Source: CAG-791 sp002390025 (lineage in GTDB: Bacteria > Bacillota > Clostridia > Lachnospirales > Lachnospiraceae). Taken from it: a stretch of 64,000 nucleotides of DNA. The stretch is taken from the NCBI GenBank assembly GCA_946543465.1, contig CAMNLR010000149.1:1-64000 (forward strand). The letters run 5' to 3'. Within the stretch, counting starts at the first letter, position 1; every line of letters begins with the position of its first letter. This document shows positions 16,935 to 24,620 of this stretch, one piece after another. The position numbers and the translations under genes were made by a program. Under the pieces are notes generated by a model. It made no database searches, was not told the origin of the DNA, and worked only from the letters and a program-made list of their open reading frames with translations.

Positions 16935-18491
16935 ATGGATCCTCATCTGATCAGGGAACGGCAGGAATTTATTTTGGAAACATACATTTTTGACAATGAG
17001 AAGAAAACAAAGGAAACCAAAAAGCGTGCAGGCAGGGTGCCCGCACGCCTTTTCGGTGTATTGCTGCTGCTTCTGATATTCGTTTTTGCGGCAGGCTGCG
17101 CAAAAACCGAGACGGTACACGCGGATCCGTCAGTGATCCGGGATGAGAAGGCCGGGGCAGCGGAAGCCGGCCCTGCCGACAGAGGCGGGCGGCAGGGAGG
17201 GAAAACGGGCATGGAGGCGCTGGGGACAGCGCTGAAAGAGGAAGCCCCGGAAGACTCCCCGGATGAATCATCAGAAAAAGCCGCGGATGCCTCATCAGAA
17301 AACGCAGCTCTTGTCTCATCAGACAGTTCTCCGGATGAAGAGAGCGGACAGAATAGACCGGAAGCGCAGACAGCAGAGACGCCTGCAGAAGAAATGCAGG
17401 ACAGGGGAGAGGAGAGCACAGAAGTCACCTTCACCGCTGTCGGAGACAACCTGATCAACGAAGTCCTGTATGAGCAGGCTGCGCAGAGGGCGGAAAACTC
17501 GGGAGAGGACAGGGAGTATGATTTTGCCCCCTGCTATGCGGAGATCTCACCCTTTATCAGGGAGCATGATGTCAACTGGATCGACATCGAGACGCTGATG
17601 ACAGATACCCTTGAGCCTTCCGGCTATCCGGGCTTTTCCACACCCGGAGACAGCGGACGGGCCCTGATCGATGCGGGCTGGAACGTGTTCAGTCTCTGCA
17701 GCAATCACACCTATGATCAGGGCACAGAAGGAATCCGGCAGTCCCTTGCCTTCTGGAAGACCATGCAGGAAGAGGCAGGACCGGCAGGCGGGATCTGCTG
17801 CACGGGCCTGTGGGAAAACGGAAGTGAGGAGGATATTCCCGTCCTGACCTGCAAGGGCAGAAAACTGGCCTTTCTCACATATACCTACGGCACAAACGAC
17901 ATCGAAACCCCTCCGGATTCACCGGCCCATGTGATCTATCTGGAGGAAGAGGAACTGATGGCGCGCCAGATCGAACTGGCCCGGGAACAGGCGGACGCCG
18001 TGATCGTGAGTCTCCACTGGGGAGAGGAATACAATCACGAGGAGACAGAGGACCAGCGGGCGCTTGCACAGCGCGTGGCGGATATGGGCGCGGATCTGAT
18101 CATAGGAGGCCATCCGCATGTAGTGGAGGGGGCAGAGATGCTGACGGCGGCCGACGGCCGCAAAGTGTTCTGCGCCTATTCCCTGGGAAATTTTCTCTGT
18201 GCGCAGAATGCCATGCCCAACCCCGATGCCATGATCGGTCTGCTGCTGTCCTGCACCTTCCGCTTTACGGAGGAGGGCATGACGGTGGAAGACCACGCTC
18301 TGATCCCCATCCTTTCCGATTACGGAGAGGAGTATGCGGACGACCATGTTGTCCTGTATTCGGACTATTCGCAGGAAGAAGCTCTGGCACACGGCATGCG
18401 GACCATGTACGGCTTCACAGAGTTTGACTATGACTATGTCCGGGATATGCTGACGGCTGTGGTGGGCGAAGAGTACCTGAAGCTGCCCTGA
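16935..18491 (+). CDS. CapA-family (PGA_cap) lipoprotein
   Basis: A 518-residue exported protein. About 35 hydrophilic residues precede a hydrophobic segment ending FAAGC, so Cys55 is the probable lipidated residue; such a long N-region is unusual and the true start may lie further in. A Ser/Glu/Asp-rich linker leads to a metallophosphatase-like PGA_cap domain (about 160-490) with TAVGDNLIN, WIDIETLMT, LCSNHTYDQG, VIVSLHWGEEYN and IGGHPHVVEG. The family includes CapA of poly-gamma-glutamate capsules, and many distant members of unknown function. AGGAAA lies eight bases before ATG 16935. No other capsule genes are next to it. Confidence 0.85.
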   Translation: MDPHLIRERQEFILETYIFDNEKKTKETKKRAGRVPARLFGVLLLLLIFVFAAGCAKTETVHADPSVIRDEKAGAAEAGPADRGGRQGGKTGMEALGTALKEEAPEDSPDESSEKAADASSENAALVSSDSSPDEESGQNRPEAQTAETPAEEMQDRGEESTEVTFTAVGDNLINEVLYEQAAQRAENSGEDREYDFAPCYAEISPFIREHDVNWIDIETLMTDTLEPSGYPGFSTPGDSGRALIDAGWNVFSLCSNHTYDQGTEGIRQSLAFWKTMQEEAGPAGGICCTGLWENGSEEDIPVLTCKGRKLAFLTYTYGTNDIETPPDSPAHVIYLEEEELMARQIELAREQADAVIVSLHWGEEYNHEETEDQRALAQRVADMGADLIIGGHPHVVEGAEMLTAADGRKVFCAYSLGNFLCAQNAMPNPDAMIGLLLSCTFRFTEEGMTVEDHALIPILSDYGEEYADDHVVLYSDYSQEEALAHGMRTMYGFTEFDYDYVRDMLTAVVGEEYLKLP

Positions 18492-18545
18492 CCAGCCCGC
18501 AGACAGGCAGATGCTGCCCTACAGGGGAGTCCCGGGCATAAGAAG

Positions 18546-18675
18546 GAGAAACCGGCAGCAACCATGAGCGGGAGAAACCGGCAGCAACCATGAGCGGGAG
18601 AAATCGGTAGCAACCATGAGTGGGAGAAATCGGCAGCAACCATAAGCAGAAGAAACCGGCAACGCTCATGAGCGC
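18546..18675. repeat. Five tandem 26-bp units before the polymerase gene
   Basis: Units at 18546, 18572, 18598, 18624 and 18650 share the pattern GAGAAAYCGG followed by CAGCAACCATGAGCGG. Units 1 and 2 are identical and the later ones drift. Each unit carries a purine-rich GGGAGAAA and one ATG or its relic, and as 26 is not a multiple of three these fall in different frames. The array abuts the start of the Y-family polymerase gene. Confidence 0.9.
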
Positions 18676-18694
18676 AGAAGCGGGAGAGAATGAG

Positions 18695-20407
18695 ATGACT
18701 CAGCAGGATCATACCTATATTGCGATCGATCTGAAGTCCTTTTATGCCTCCGTGGAGTGCATGGACAGGGGGCTTGATCCGCTGACGACAAATCTGGTCG
18801 TGGCGGATGCTTCCCGCACGGAGAAGACGATCTGTCTTGCCGTTTCCCCCTCCATGAAGGCATACGGTATCCCCGGCCGGCCGCGCCTCTTTGAAGTCGT
18901 GCAGCGGATGAATGAAGTGAACAGGGAGAGAAGCCGGAAGATCAGTGCTTTTTCAGAAAAGGCCTCCCGGAGCAGTGAGGCGGCCGGCGAAGCTGCTTCC
19001 GACAGCCCCTTTTCCGCCAGTTCCTGTTCTGCGCCGGAGCTTGCGGCGGATCCGACCCTGAAGGCGGACTATATCACTGCTGTCCCCCGCATGGCGCATT
19101 ACATCGAATACAGCACCAGGATCTATGAAATCTATCTCCGCTATATCGCGCCGGAGGATATCCATGTCTATTCCATCGACGAGGTCATGATGGATGTGAC
19201 AAGGTACCTGGTCCTCTACAAAAAGACCGCCCACGAGCTTGCCATGGAGATGATCCGGGCGGTTTTGAAGGAGACCGGGATCACAGCCACTGCGGGCATC
19301 GGCCCCAACCTCTATCTCTGCAAGATCGCCATGGATATAGAGGCCAAACATACGGCTCCGGACGCCGACGGCGTGCGGATCGCCAAGCTGGATGAGATGA
19401 GCTATCGCCGGAAACTCTGGAGCCATCGCCCCATCACCGATTTCTGGCGTGTGGGCAAAGGGACGGCAAAAAAACTGGCTCGCTACGGCATGTTTACCAT
19501 GGGGGATGTCGCAAGGTATTCCCTGAAGGATGAGGATCTGCTCTACAAACTGTTCGGGGTCAACGCGGAGCTTCTCATAGACCATGCCTGGGGCTGGGAG
19601 CCCTGCACGATTGATTATATCAAGGCCTACAGACCGGAGAACCGGTCCTTCAGCGCCGGACAGGTCCTGCAGTGTCCCTATGAATTTGAAAAAGCCCGGA
19701 TCGTGGTGCTGGAGATGGCGGACGCCGCGGCCCTGGACCTGGTCGAAAAGCGTCTTGTGGCGGACCAGATGGTACTGACCGTGGTCTACGACAAGGGGAA
19801 CCTGACCGACCCCGCAATCCGCGAGAAATACAGGGGACCTGTGAAAAAGGACTGGTACGGAAGGATGGCCCCCAAACCTGCCCATGGAACGGTCAATCTC
19901 GGCCGCCATACCTCTTCCTCCAGGATCATCACCGACGCTGTGCTCGATCTCTATGACAGGATCGTCGATCCGGATCTCCTGGTCCGCAGAATATTTCTCG
20001 TGACCAACCATGTCATTGAGGAGGCAGAGCCGAAAAAGGTCCCGGGAAAAGATCATCCCCTATACGCACATGCGGACAGGGGAAAGAATCGGGAGAATCA
20101 CGGAGAGAAGGATGCGGAAGTAGAAGGGCGGGAAAACCGGAAAACAGACAGCGGAATAATGCCGGACAGCGGAGAAGATGTGCAGGCCGGCAGCTGGCAG
20201 CAGCTGGATCTGTTTACAGATTATCAAGCTCTGGAAGAGAAGAAGGAGCGCGAAAAAGCTGCTCTGGAAAAGGAGCGCAGGCTGCAGGAGGCCATGCTGC
20301 AGATCCGCAGAAAATTCGGCAAAAATGCGATCTTAAAAGGCACCAGCCTGCAGGAAGGCGCCACCATGCGGGACCGCAATCAGAGTATCGGAGGACACAA
20401 GGCCTGA
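18695..20407 (+). CDS. Y-family (UmuC/DinB-like) DNA polymerase
   Basis: A 570-residue translesion polymerase. Catalytic marks are IDLKSFYASVEC (Asp12) and YSIDEVMMDVT (Asp162-Glu163), followed by fingers, a helix-hairpin-helix part (VGKGTAKKLARYGMFTMGD) and a little-finger domain. A Ser/Ala-rich stretch of about 40 residues is inserted near residue 85. The C-terminal 100 residues are charged and include QQLDLFTD, resembling a beta-clamp binding motif. ATG 18695 is chosen because GGGAGAG precedes it; in-frame ATGs at 18620 and 18668 lie in the tandem array. The next gene is the YolD-like partner usual for Gram-positive UmuC homologs. No LexA-type box was seen. Confidence 0.9.
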   Translation: MTQQDHTYIAIDLKSFYASVECMDRGLDPLTTNLVVADASRTEKTICLAVSPSMKAYGIPGRPRLFEVVQRMNEVNRERSRKISAFSEKASRSSEAAGEAASDSPFSASSCSAPELAADPTLKADYITAVPRMAHYIEYSTRIYEIYLRYIAPEDIHVYSIDEVMMDVTRYLVLYKKTAHELAMEMIRAVLKETGITATAGIGPNLYLCKIAMDIEAKHTAPDADGVRIAKLDEMSYRRKLWSHRPITDFWRVGKGTAKKLARYGMFTMGDVARYSLKDEDLLYKLFGVNAELLIDHAWGWEPCTIDYIKAYRPENRSFSAGQVLQCPYEFEKARIVVLEMADAAALDLVEKRLVADQMVLTVVYDKGNLTDPAIREKYRGPVKKDWYGRMAPKPAHGTVNLGRHTSSSRIITDAVLDLYDRIVDPDLLVRRIFLVTNHVIEEAEPKKVPGKDHPLYAHADRGKNRENHGEKDAEVEGRENRKTDSGIMPDSGEDVQAGSWQQLDLFTDYQALEEKKEREKAALEKERRLQEAMLQIRRKFGKNAILKGTSLQEGATMRDRNQSIGGHKA

Positions 20408-20441
20408 CGCAGAGAAAAGAAGTAAGAAGGACAGGATCAAA

Positions 20442-20648
20442 ATGACTGACCAGTATGAAGATATCATCAACCTTCCCCATCCGGTTTCCAAAAAGCACCC
20501 GCAGATGTCCATGGAAGAGCGGGCCGCCCAGTTTGCGCCTTTTGCAGCGCTGACGGGGCACGGGGAAGCAATACGGAAAACGGCGGAGCATGTTGCCGAG
20601 AGTTTTGAGAAAGAGGAGTTTATTCCAGAGGCTCCTCACCGTATTTGA
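20442..20648 (+). CDS. YolD-like UmuC-associated protein, C-terminally truncated
   Basis: A 68-residue protein starting MTDQYEDIINLPHPVSKKHP and containing MSMEERAAQFAPFAALTG, the conserved start of small proteins encoded after UmuC-like polymerases in Clostridia. Relatives I know run to roughly 110-140 residues, so about half is missing. The final codons (PEAPHRI and stop) are antisense to the last codons of the minus-strand HTH gene ending at 20620; the two genes overlap tail to tail by 29 bases. The simplest reading is a rearrangement that placed the HTH gene against the middle of this one. It may no longer be functional. Confidence 0.7.
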   Translation: MTDQYEDIINLPHPVSKKHPQMSMEERAAQFAPFAALTGHGEAIRKTAEHVAESFEKEEFIPEAPHRI

Positions 20649-21054
20649 AGAGCAGAAGATTTGCCTCATCCACACCTGCCTTCTGGTTGATCGCAACGGT
20701 GAGGATGATATCCCTGCGCTTTCTTGGATAGAGCACGGCATTGCCGCTCAGTTCCAGTGCCCGGGTCGTCTCTTTGAGACTCAGACCGGCACCCAGGCAT
20801 AGACGAAGGACTTTGTCCTGACCGGGATTTCGGGTTCCCTTCATGACCTGATAGAAATAGGACCGTTCCAGGCCGCTCCTTTGGATCAGCTCAGCACTGT
20901 CCATGCTGTGTACAGCGGGCAGAGAGCGGAAATATTCTGCAAAAATTCTGAAGTTCCCCTTTACTCTGGGAATTTCCATATACTGCTCCATTTCCCGCGG
21001 GGAATCTATTTTGGCAAGTATTTCAGCCAGCTGTTTTGTTGTGGATTTATTCAT
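20620..21054 (-). CDS. HTH protein of unknown role, copy 1
   Basis: A 144-residue protein with a central helix-turn-helix-like part (SAELIQRSGLERSYFYQVMKG, near 52-72), then KVLRLCLGAGLSLKETTRAL and a conserved tail with LYPRKRRD and NLLLFKYGEEPL. It aligns without gaps to the next gene (21223-21657), with 106 of 144 residues identical by hand count and one identical run of 29. GGGAG lies upstream of its ATG on the minus strand. I have no named family for it; such proteins are, from memory, seen near Ser/Thr kinases in Lachnospiraceae, and one is encoded 1 kb away here. DNA binding is inferred. Confidence 0.7.
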   Translation of the reverse strand: MNKSTTKQLAEILAKIDSPREMEQYMEIPRVKGNFRIFAEYFRSLPAVHSMDSAELIQRSGLERSYFYQVMKGTRNPGQDKVLRLCLGAGLSLKETTRALELSGNAVLYPRKRRDIILTVAINQKAGVDEANLLLFKYGEEPLE

Positions 21055-21084
21055 GGCGCCCAGTCTCCCTGAGATGACAATAAT

Positions 21085-21137
21085 ACCCGGAAATATGATA
21101 GATCATTTCGATTTTATCATATTTCCGGGTGTTTTTT
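21085..21137. promoter_or_regulatory. Sixteen-base perfect inverted repeat upstream of HTH copy 1
   Basis: ACCCGGAAATATGATA (21085-21100) and TATCATATTTCCGGGT (21115-21130) pair perfectly around 14 bases, followed on the + strand by GTTTTTT. It can terminate + strand transcripts from the polymerase operon, which would first run antisense through HTH copy 1. Lying 30 bases before the start codon of HTH copy 1, it could also be its operator. Confidence 0.7.
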
Positions 21138-21222
21138 ATCCACACCAAACAATAACTTCATTGCACAATGCCTGTGGCATCAGTCAGGAGATCAATGCAG
21201 GGCTGGCTGGCGAGTTTTGTTT

Positions 21223-21657
21223 TTATCCCAGTGGCTTTTCCCCGTATTTGAAGAGCAGCAGGTTGGTATCATCGACATCTGCCATCTGATTGACGGCGAC
21301 CGTGAGAATGATATCCCTGCGCTTTCTCGGATAGAGAACGGCATTGCCGCTCAGTTCCAGTGCCCGGGTGGTTTCCTTCAGGTTCAGATCGGCAGCAAGA
21401 CACAGCCGCAGGACTTTGTCGCGCCCGGGACGGCGTGTACCTTTCATCACCTGGTAGTAATAGGATCTTTCCAGCCCGCTGTTGCGGATCAGCTCGCCGC
21501 TGTCCATTTCCTGCACCGCATCCAGGGAACGGAAATAGTCCGGAAATGTCTGAAAACTGTCCGCCACCTTTGGAAGATCCATGTATTCTTCCATTTCGCG
21601 GGCGGAGTCAATGTTTGAAAGAATCTTTGCAAGATTACTGGTTGTAGAGTCTTCCAT
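21223..21657 (-). CDS. HTH protein of unknown role, copy 2
   Basis: Second 144-residue member of the tandem pair, with the same layout: HTH-like NSGLERSYYYQVMKG, then RLCLAADLNLKETTRAL, LYPRKRRD and a C-terminal LLLFKYGEKPL. The N-terminal 60 residues differ most from copy 1 and the C-terminal half hardly at all, which suggests conserved contacts in the latter. AGGAGG stands nine bases before ATG 21657, and TATAAT (minus strand, 21708-21713) may be its -10. It is divergent from the kinase at 22025, sharing a 367-base control region with it. Confidence 0.7.
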   Translation of the reverse strand: MEDSTTSNLAKILSNIDSAREMEEYMDLPKVADSFQTFPDYFRSLDAVQEMDSGELIRNSGLERSYYYQVMKGTRRPGRDKVLRLCLAADLNLKETTRALELSGNAVLYPRKRRDIILTVAVNQMADVDDTNLLLFKYGEKPLG

Positions 21658-21735
21658 GATGTCCGGACCTCCTCTTCTTTTGGCATATTTTACATCTGTT
21701 CTGAGCCATTATAAATCATTTTTCCATGCAGGCTG

Positions 21736-21832
21736 TGGGCTGACAGCCCACCAAATAGATACTTCCAGCCGATAAAATGTTTTTTGACAAAGACGGAGAA
21801 GACATATACTATTTGACGTGAATGAACTTCAC
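21736..21832. promoter_or_regulatory. Shared control region of the HTH genes and kinase
   Basis: A strong + strand promoter, TTGACA (21784-21789), 17 bases, TACTAT (21807-21812), lies about 210 bases before the kinase. It is framed by two small inverted repeats: TGGGCT-GAC-AGCCCA (21736-21750) and GTGAA-TGAAC-TTCAC (21818-21832) at the transcription start. Either could bind one of the neighbouring HTH proteins. The remaining leader to 22024 shows no gene. Confidence 0.6.
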
Positions 21833-22024
21833 CGCTGTAATTCGGAGGGACAGAAGGGATGCCATTATCTTGTCTGATGTGACGGATTGTTTCTGTGCTT
21901 TTTCTGTCCGGGGGTAGTGATTTACAGCACCACAGAAAATGCGGTATTTTCTTTTGACAGAAAAAAGAGGAAAGCATAAAACGGCGGTTGAGATTCAAAC
22001 AGGGTATTGTAAAGGAAACAGAAA

Positions 22025-24220
22025 ATGACGGAACTGGAAAAGCTGTGCGAACAGGCACTATATGAAGAAATACAGGATCTGGGAGACGGAAAGTCCATCG
22101 TCAGGGATGTCCCGACGGGCAGACTGCTCTACAGGAAAGTGCTGACAGTCTACAACATTCAGGTTTTTGCATTTCTGAAAGATCATAAAAGCCGGCATGT
22201 TCCCCGGGTGGAGTCCTTCAGAGAGGATGAGAATACCCTGATCGTCATTGAGGAACTCGTGCAGGGCAGAACGCTGGAGGAGATATTGGGTGATGACGGG
22301 GAACCCCTGTCGTTTCAGGAAAAAATCCGCATTCTGACGGAACTGTGTGACGGCCTGTCTTTCCTGCACAGTGCGCAGCCTCCCATTATCCACCGCGACC
22401 TGAAGGCCTCCAATATCATGCTGACAGAGGACGGTGTGGTCAAGATCATCGATTACGATGCCGCCAAGGTCTATATCAGCGGAGAGAAAAAGGACACTGT
22501 CCTGATGGGCACTCACGGGGTGGCGGCACCGGAGCAGTACGGTTTTGCCGCCTCGGATGTGCGCACGGATATTTTCGGGCTCGGCAAGCTGATCGAGAGG
22601 ATGCTTCCGGACAATGCGGATGCTGCCGGGATCGTGGAGAAAGCCACCCATATGGATCCCCAGAAGCGCTATTCTTCTGCAGCCCAGATCAGGGAGCAGA
22701 TCCTCCGCATCCGCGAACATGCATCTTCCTTTGATACCCGTCTGGAAAAGCTGGTTCCGGGCTTCGACCCCCGCCGAAAAAAACACCGCCTTCTGGCGCG
22801 CGCCCTGGCTGTTGTTTTGTGCGCGGCAATTCTGCTGGGCTGTGCGCTTGCAGTCTGGAGATTGGGGATTTATCCCGAAAAGCGGCGGGAAGCCATACAT
22901 TCCTGGCTGGATGCCATACAGACTGTGGCGGAGAATGAAGGTGATACAGGCGGGGTGATTGACAGCTTTCTTGTTCAGTTCCCCTATGAAAAGATGAGCG
23001 GGGAGGAACAGCGCCTCTTCAGAGATGCCATGGAAGACGCCCTGGCAGAGTACACGGCGGCAGATGAGAGGACGGAATCTTTTTACAAAGTGCTTTCAGA
23101 CCGGCAGGTTGACGAACAGGACATCGAAACCATCCGGCAGTATGCAGAAACCGAAAGGCTGCTGGACAGCGGAGCCTTTGAGAGTGCATTCAGCAAGCTG
23201 AGCTCCTGCAGGGATGCAGGGGCTGTGGATGCGGAGGAAAAATGGGAGAATGCCCTGCAGCGCTGCAGGAAAAAAGCGGTCTCTGCGGAAAAATCTTTTG
23301 ATGAGAAAGGAACGCTGGCCGATGCCCGCAGAGCAATGGAGTTCTATGAGCTGCTGATCAGGAACGGCGGAGAGACTGCATCTGCGGATGCAGAGGAATC
23401 CTACGACCGGGTGTTCCGGGCAGTGCTCGATCAGGCGGATGCCGCAGGCAGAGACGGAAAATACGAAGACGCGGAAAAGAAATATGTCATGTTGCAGGAC
23501 TTCCGGAATACCGAAAAGACGGCACAGATCGACCTTGAAGAAAGAATAAAGGCAAATCAGTACAGCAGGGCAGAGAGCTTTGTCAAAGATGAAAATTACA
23601 GCTCTGCGCGCGGGATCTTTGAGGAACTGGGCGATTACAGCGACTCTGCCGCTCAGGTACTGAAGTGCGAGTACCTGAATGCCGAACAGTACATGCAGAA
23701 TGAGAAATACAAGGAGGCGGCAGCAGCTTACGCTCTCTGTCCCGGCTATGAAGATGCAGACGCAAAGCTCATGGAAGCCAGATACAGGCACTGCCTGGAA
23801 GTCTGCGAAAAGCCTGACGATGACGCTTATGCCTGGATCACAGGACTTGTGGACGCCGGATATCCCGGCGCACAGGACGTGAAGAATACCATGTATCAGT
23901 GGCACGTAGTAATCAAAAACGAAATCAGTCTTCTCATGGGGTCCCAGCAGTCCACACATATCCGGGGCTATCTGTACGGCGGTCTGCCCGAGGCATCCAC
24001 CCGGATCAGGTTGGAAACAATTGACAATGTAACAGGGGACCGCTCCTCCTGGACCTCACCGGAAGCCTGCTCCCGGGGCGGTTATGTTGACGCAAGCTAC
24101 AATGTCAATACCTTTGAGTTCAGCATTTTTGAGCGTGAACATACAGTCAATGCCTACTCTGACGACGGAAAACTGATCGGCAGCTGGACCGGTGTCTTCA
24201 CGAAGGAGTTTACCATGTGA
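22025..24220 (+). CDS. Membrane Ser/Thr protein kinase with extracellular repeat domain
   Basis: A 731-residue Hanks-type kinase. The cytoplasmic domain (1 to about 235) has HRDLKASN (Asp125, Asn130), the metal site as DYD (143-145) rather than DFG, and GVAAPEQYG. The glycine-rich loop is poor: only LGDGKS stands in its place. One helix at about 255-279 crosses the membrane. The outer part has helical repeats of the type KYEDAEKKYVMLQDFRNTEK and NYSSARGIFEELGDYSDSA (about 470-600), TPR-like, then a beta-rich end. AAGGAA precedes the ATG. Divergent HTH genes adjoin it. Ligand and targets are unknown. Confidence 0.87.
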   Translation: MTELEKLCEQALYEEIQDLGDGKSIVRDVPTGRLLYRKVLTVYNIQVFAFLKDHKSRHVPRVESFREDENTLIVIEELVQGRTLEEILGDDGEPLSFQEKIRILTELCDGLSFLHSAQPPIIHRDLKASNIMLTEDGVVKIIDYDAAKVYISGEKKDTVLMGTHGVAAPEQYGFAASDVRTDIFGLGKLIERMLPDNADAAGIVEKATHMDPQKRYSSAAQIREQILRIREHASSFDTRLEKLVPGFDPRRKKHRLLARALAVVLCAAILLGCALAVWRLGIYPEKRREAIHSWLDAIQTVAENEGDTGGVIDSFLVQFPYEKMSGEEQRLFRDAMEDALAEYTAADERTESFYKVLSDRQVDEQDIETIRQYAETERLLDSGAFESAFSKLSSCRDAGAVDAEEKWENALQRCRKKAVSAEKSFDEKGTLADARRAMEFYELLIRNGGETASADAEESYDRVFRAVLDQADAAGRDGKYEDAEKKYVMLQDFRNTEKTAQIDLEERIKANQYSRAESFVKDENYSSARGIFEELGDYSDSAAQVLKCEYLNAEQYMQNEKYKEAAAAYALCPGYEDADAKLMEARYRHCLEVCEKPDDDAYAWITGLVDAGYPGAQDVKNTMYQWHVVIKNEISLLMGSQQSTHIRGYLYGGLPEASTRIRLETIDNVTGDRSSWTSPEACSRGGYVDASYNVNTFEFSIFEREHTVNAYSDDGKLIGSWTGVFTKEFTM

Positions 24221-24266
24221 TTGATTCGATCGCCGCATTTGACGTAATGAAGTAAATTTGAGAACG

Positions 24267-24309
24267 AAAAGCCCGCTTTTGCATGTTTTCTGCAAAAGCG
24301 GGCTTTTTT
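24267..24309 (+). terminator. Terminator after the kinase gene
   Basis: AAAAGCCCGCTTTTGCA (24267-24283) pairs with TGCAAAAGCGGGCTTTT (24291-24307), 17 pairs, followed by T residues. Confidence 0.95.
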
Positions 24310-24460
24310 ATGCAGATAATTACAACATATGCAGGTAGTTATGTATTTTATGCGCTCTGTCCTCCCTGATTACTCGAAATACTGTGATTTTATCATAAAT
24401 TCTGCCCGTTTTTTTAGACGAATTACAGCAATTTTACTATAGATAAACCCCCTTGTTTTG

Positions 24461-24489
24461 TTGACCTTTGTATTTTGGAATTGTATAAT
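24461..24489 (+). promoter_or_regulatory. Promoter of the DUF3798 ABC transporter operon
   Basis: TTGACC (24461-24466), exactly 17 bases, then TATAAT (24484-24489). It is the best promoter match in the 24221-24620 gap and lies about 130 bases before the binding-protein gene. Confidence 0.87.
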
Positions 24490-24502
24490 TGAATGCAAAC
24501 TT

Positions 24503-24591
24503 GTACATAATCAAATAAATACTTGTATCAGTCTGCTTATGTACGGGTAGCTGCATTCACACAACAGCTGTCCTGAATCCAGGGACGGCTG
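24503..24591 (+). promoter_or_regulatory. Structured leader of the DUF3798 operon
   Basis: Two stems fill the leader: GTACATAA (24503-24510) with TTATGTAC (24537-24544), and CAGCTGTCCT (24565-24574) with GGGACGGCTG (24582-24591), the latter with two G-U pairs. The second ends just before the ribosome site AGGAGG at 24604. No T-run follows, so a classical attenuator is unlikely. It does not match a riboswitch class that I know. Confidence 0.5.
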
Positions 24592-24620
24592 TAATATTTC
24601 ATCAGGAGGAAGTTTTAGTT

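Noticed and set aside
18546..18675. CRISPR array
   Set aside because: The 26-base units are directly adjacent with no unique spacers, and no cas genes are in the window.
18492..18694. LexA operator for the Y-family polymerase
   Set aside because: No GAAC-N4-GTTC type box was found in the gap.
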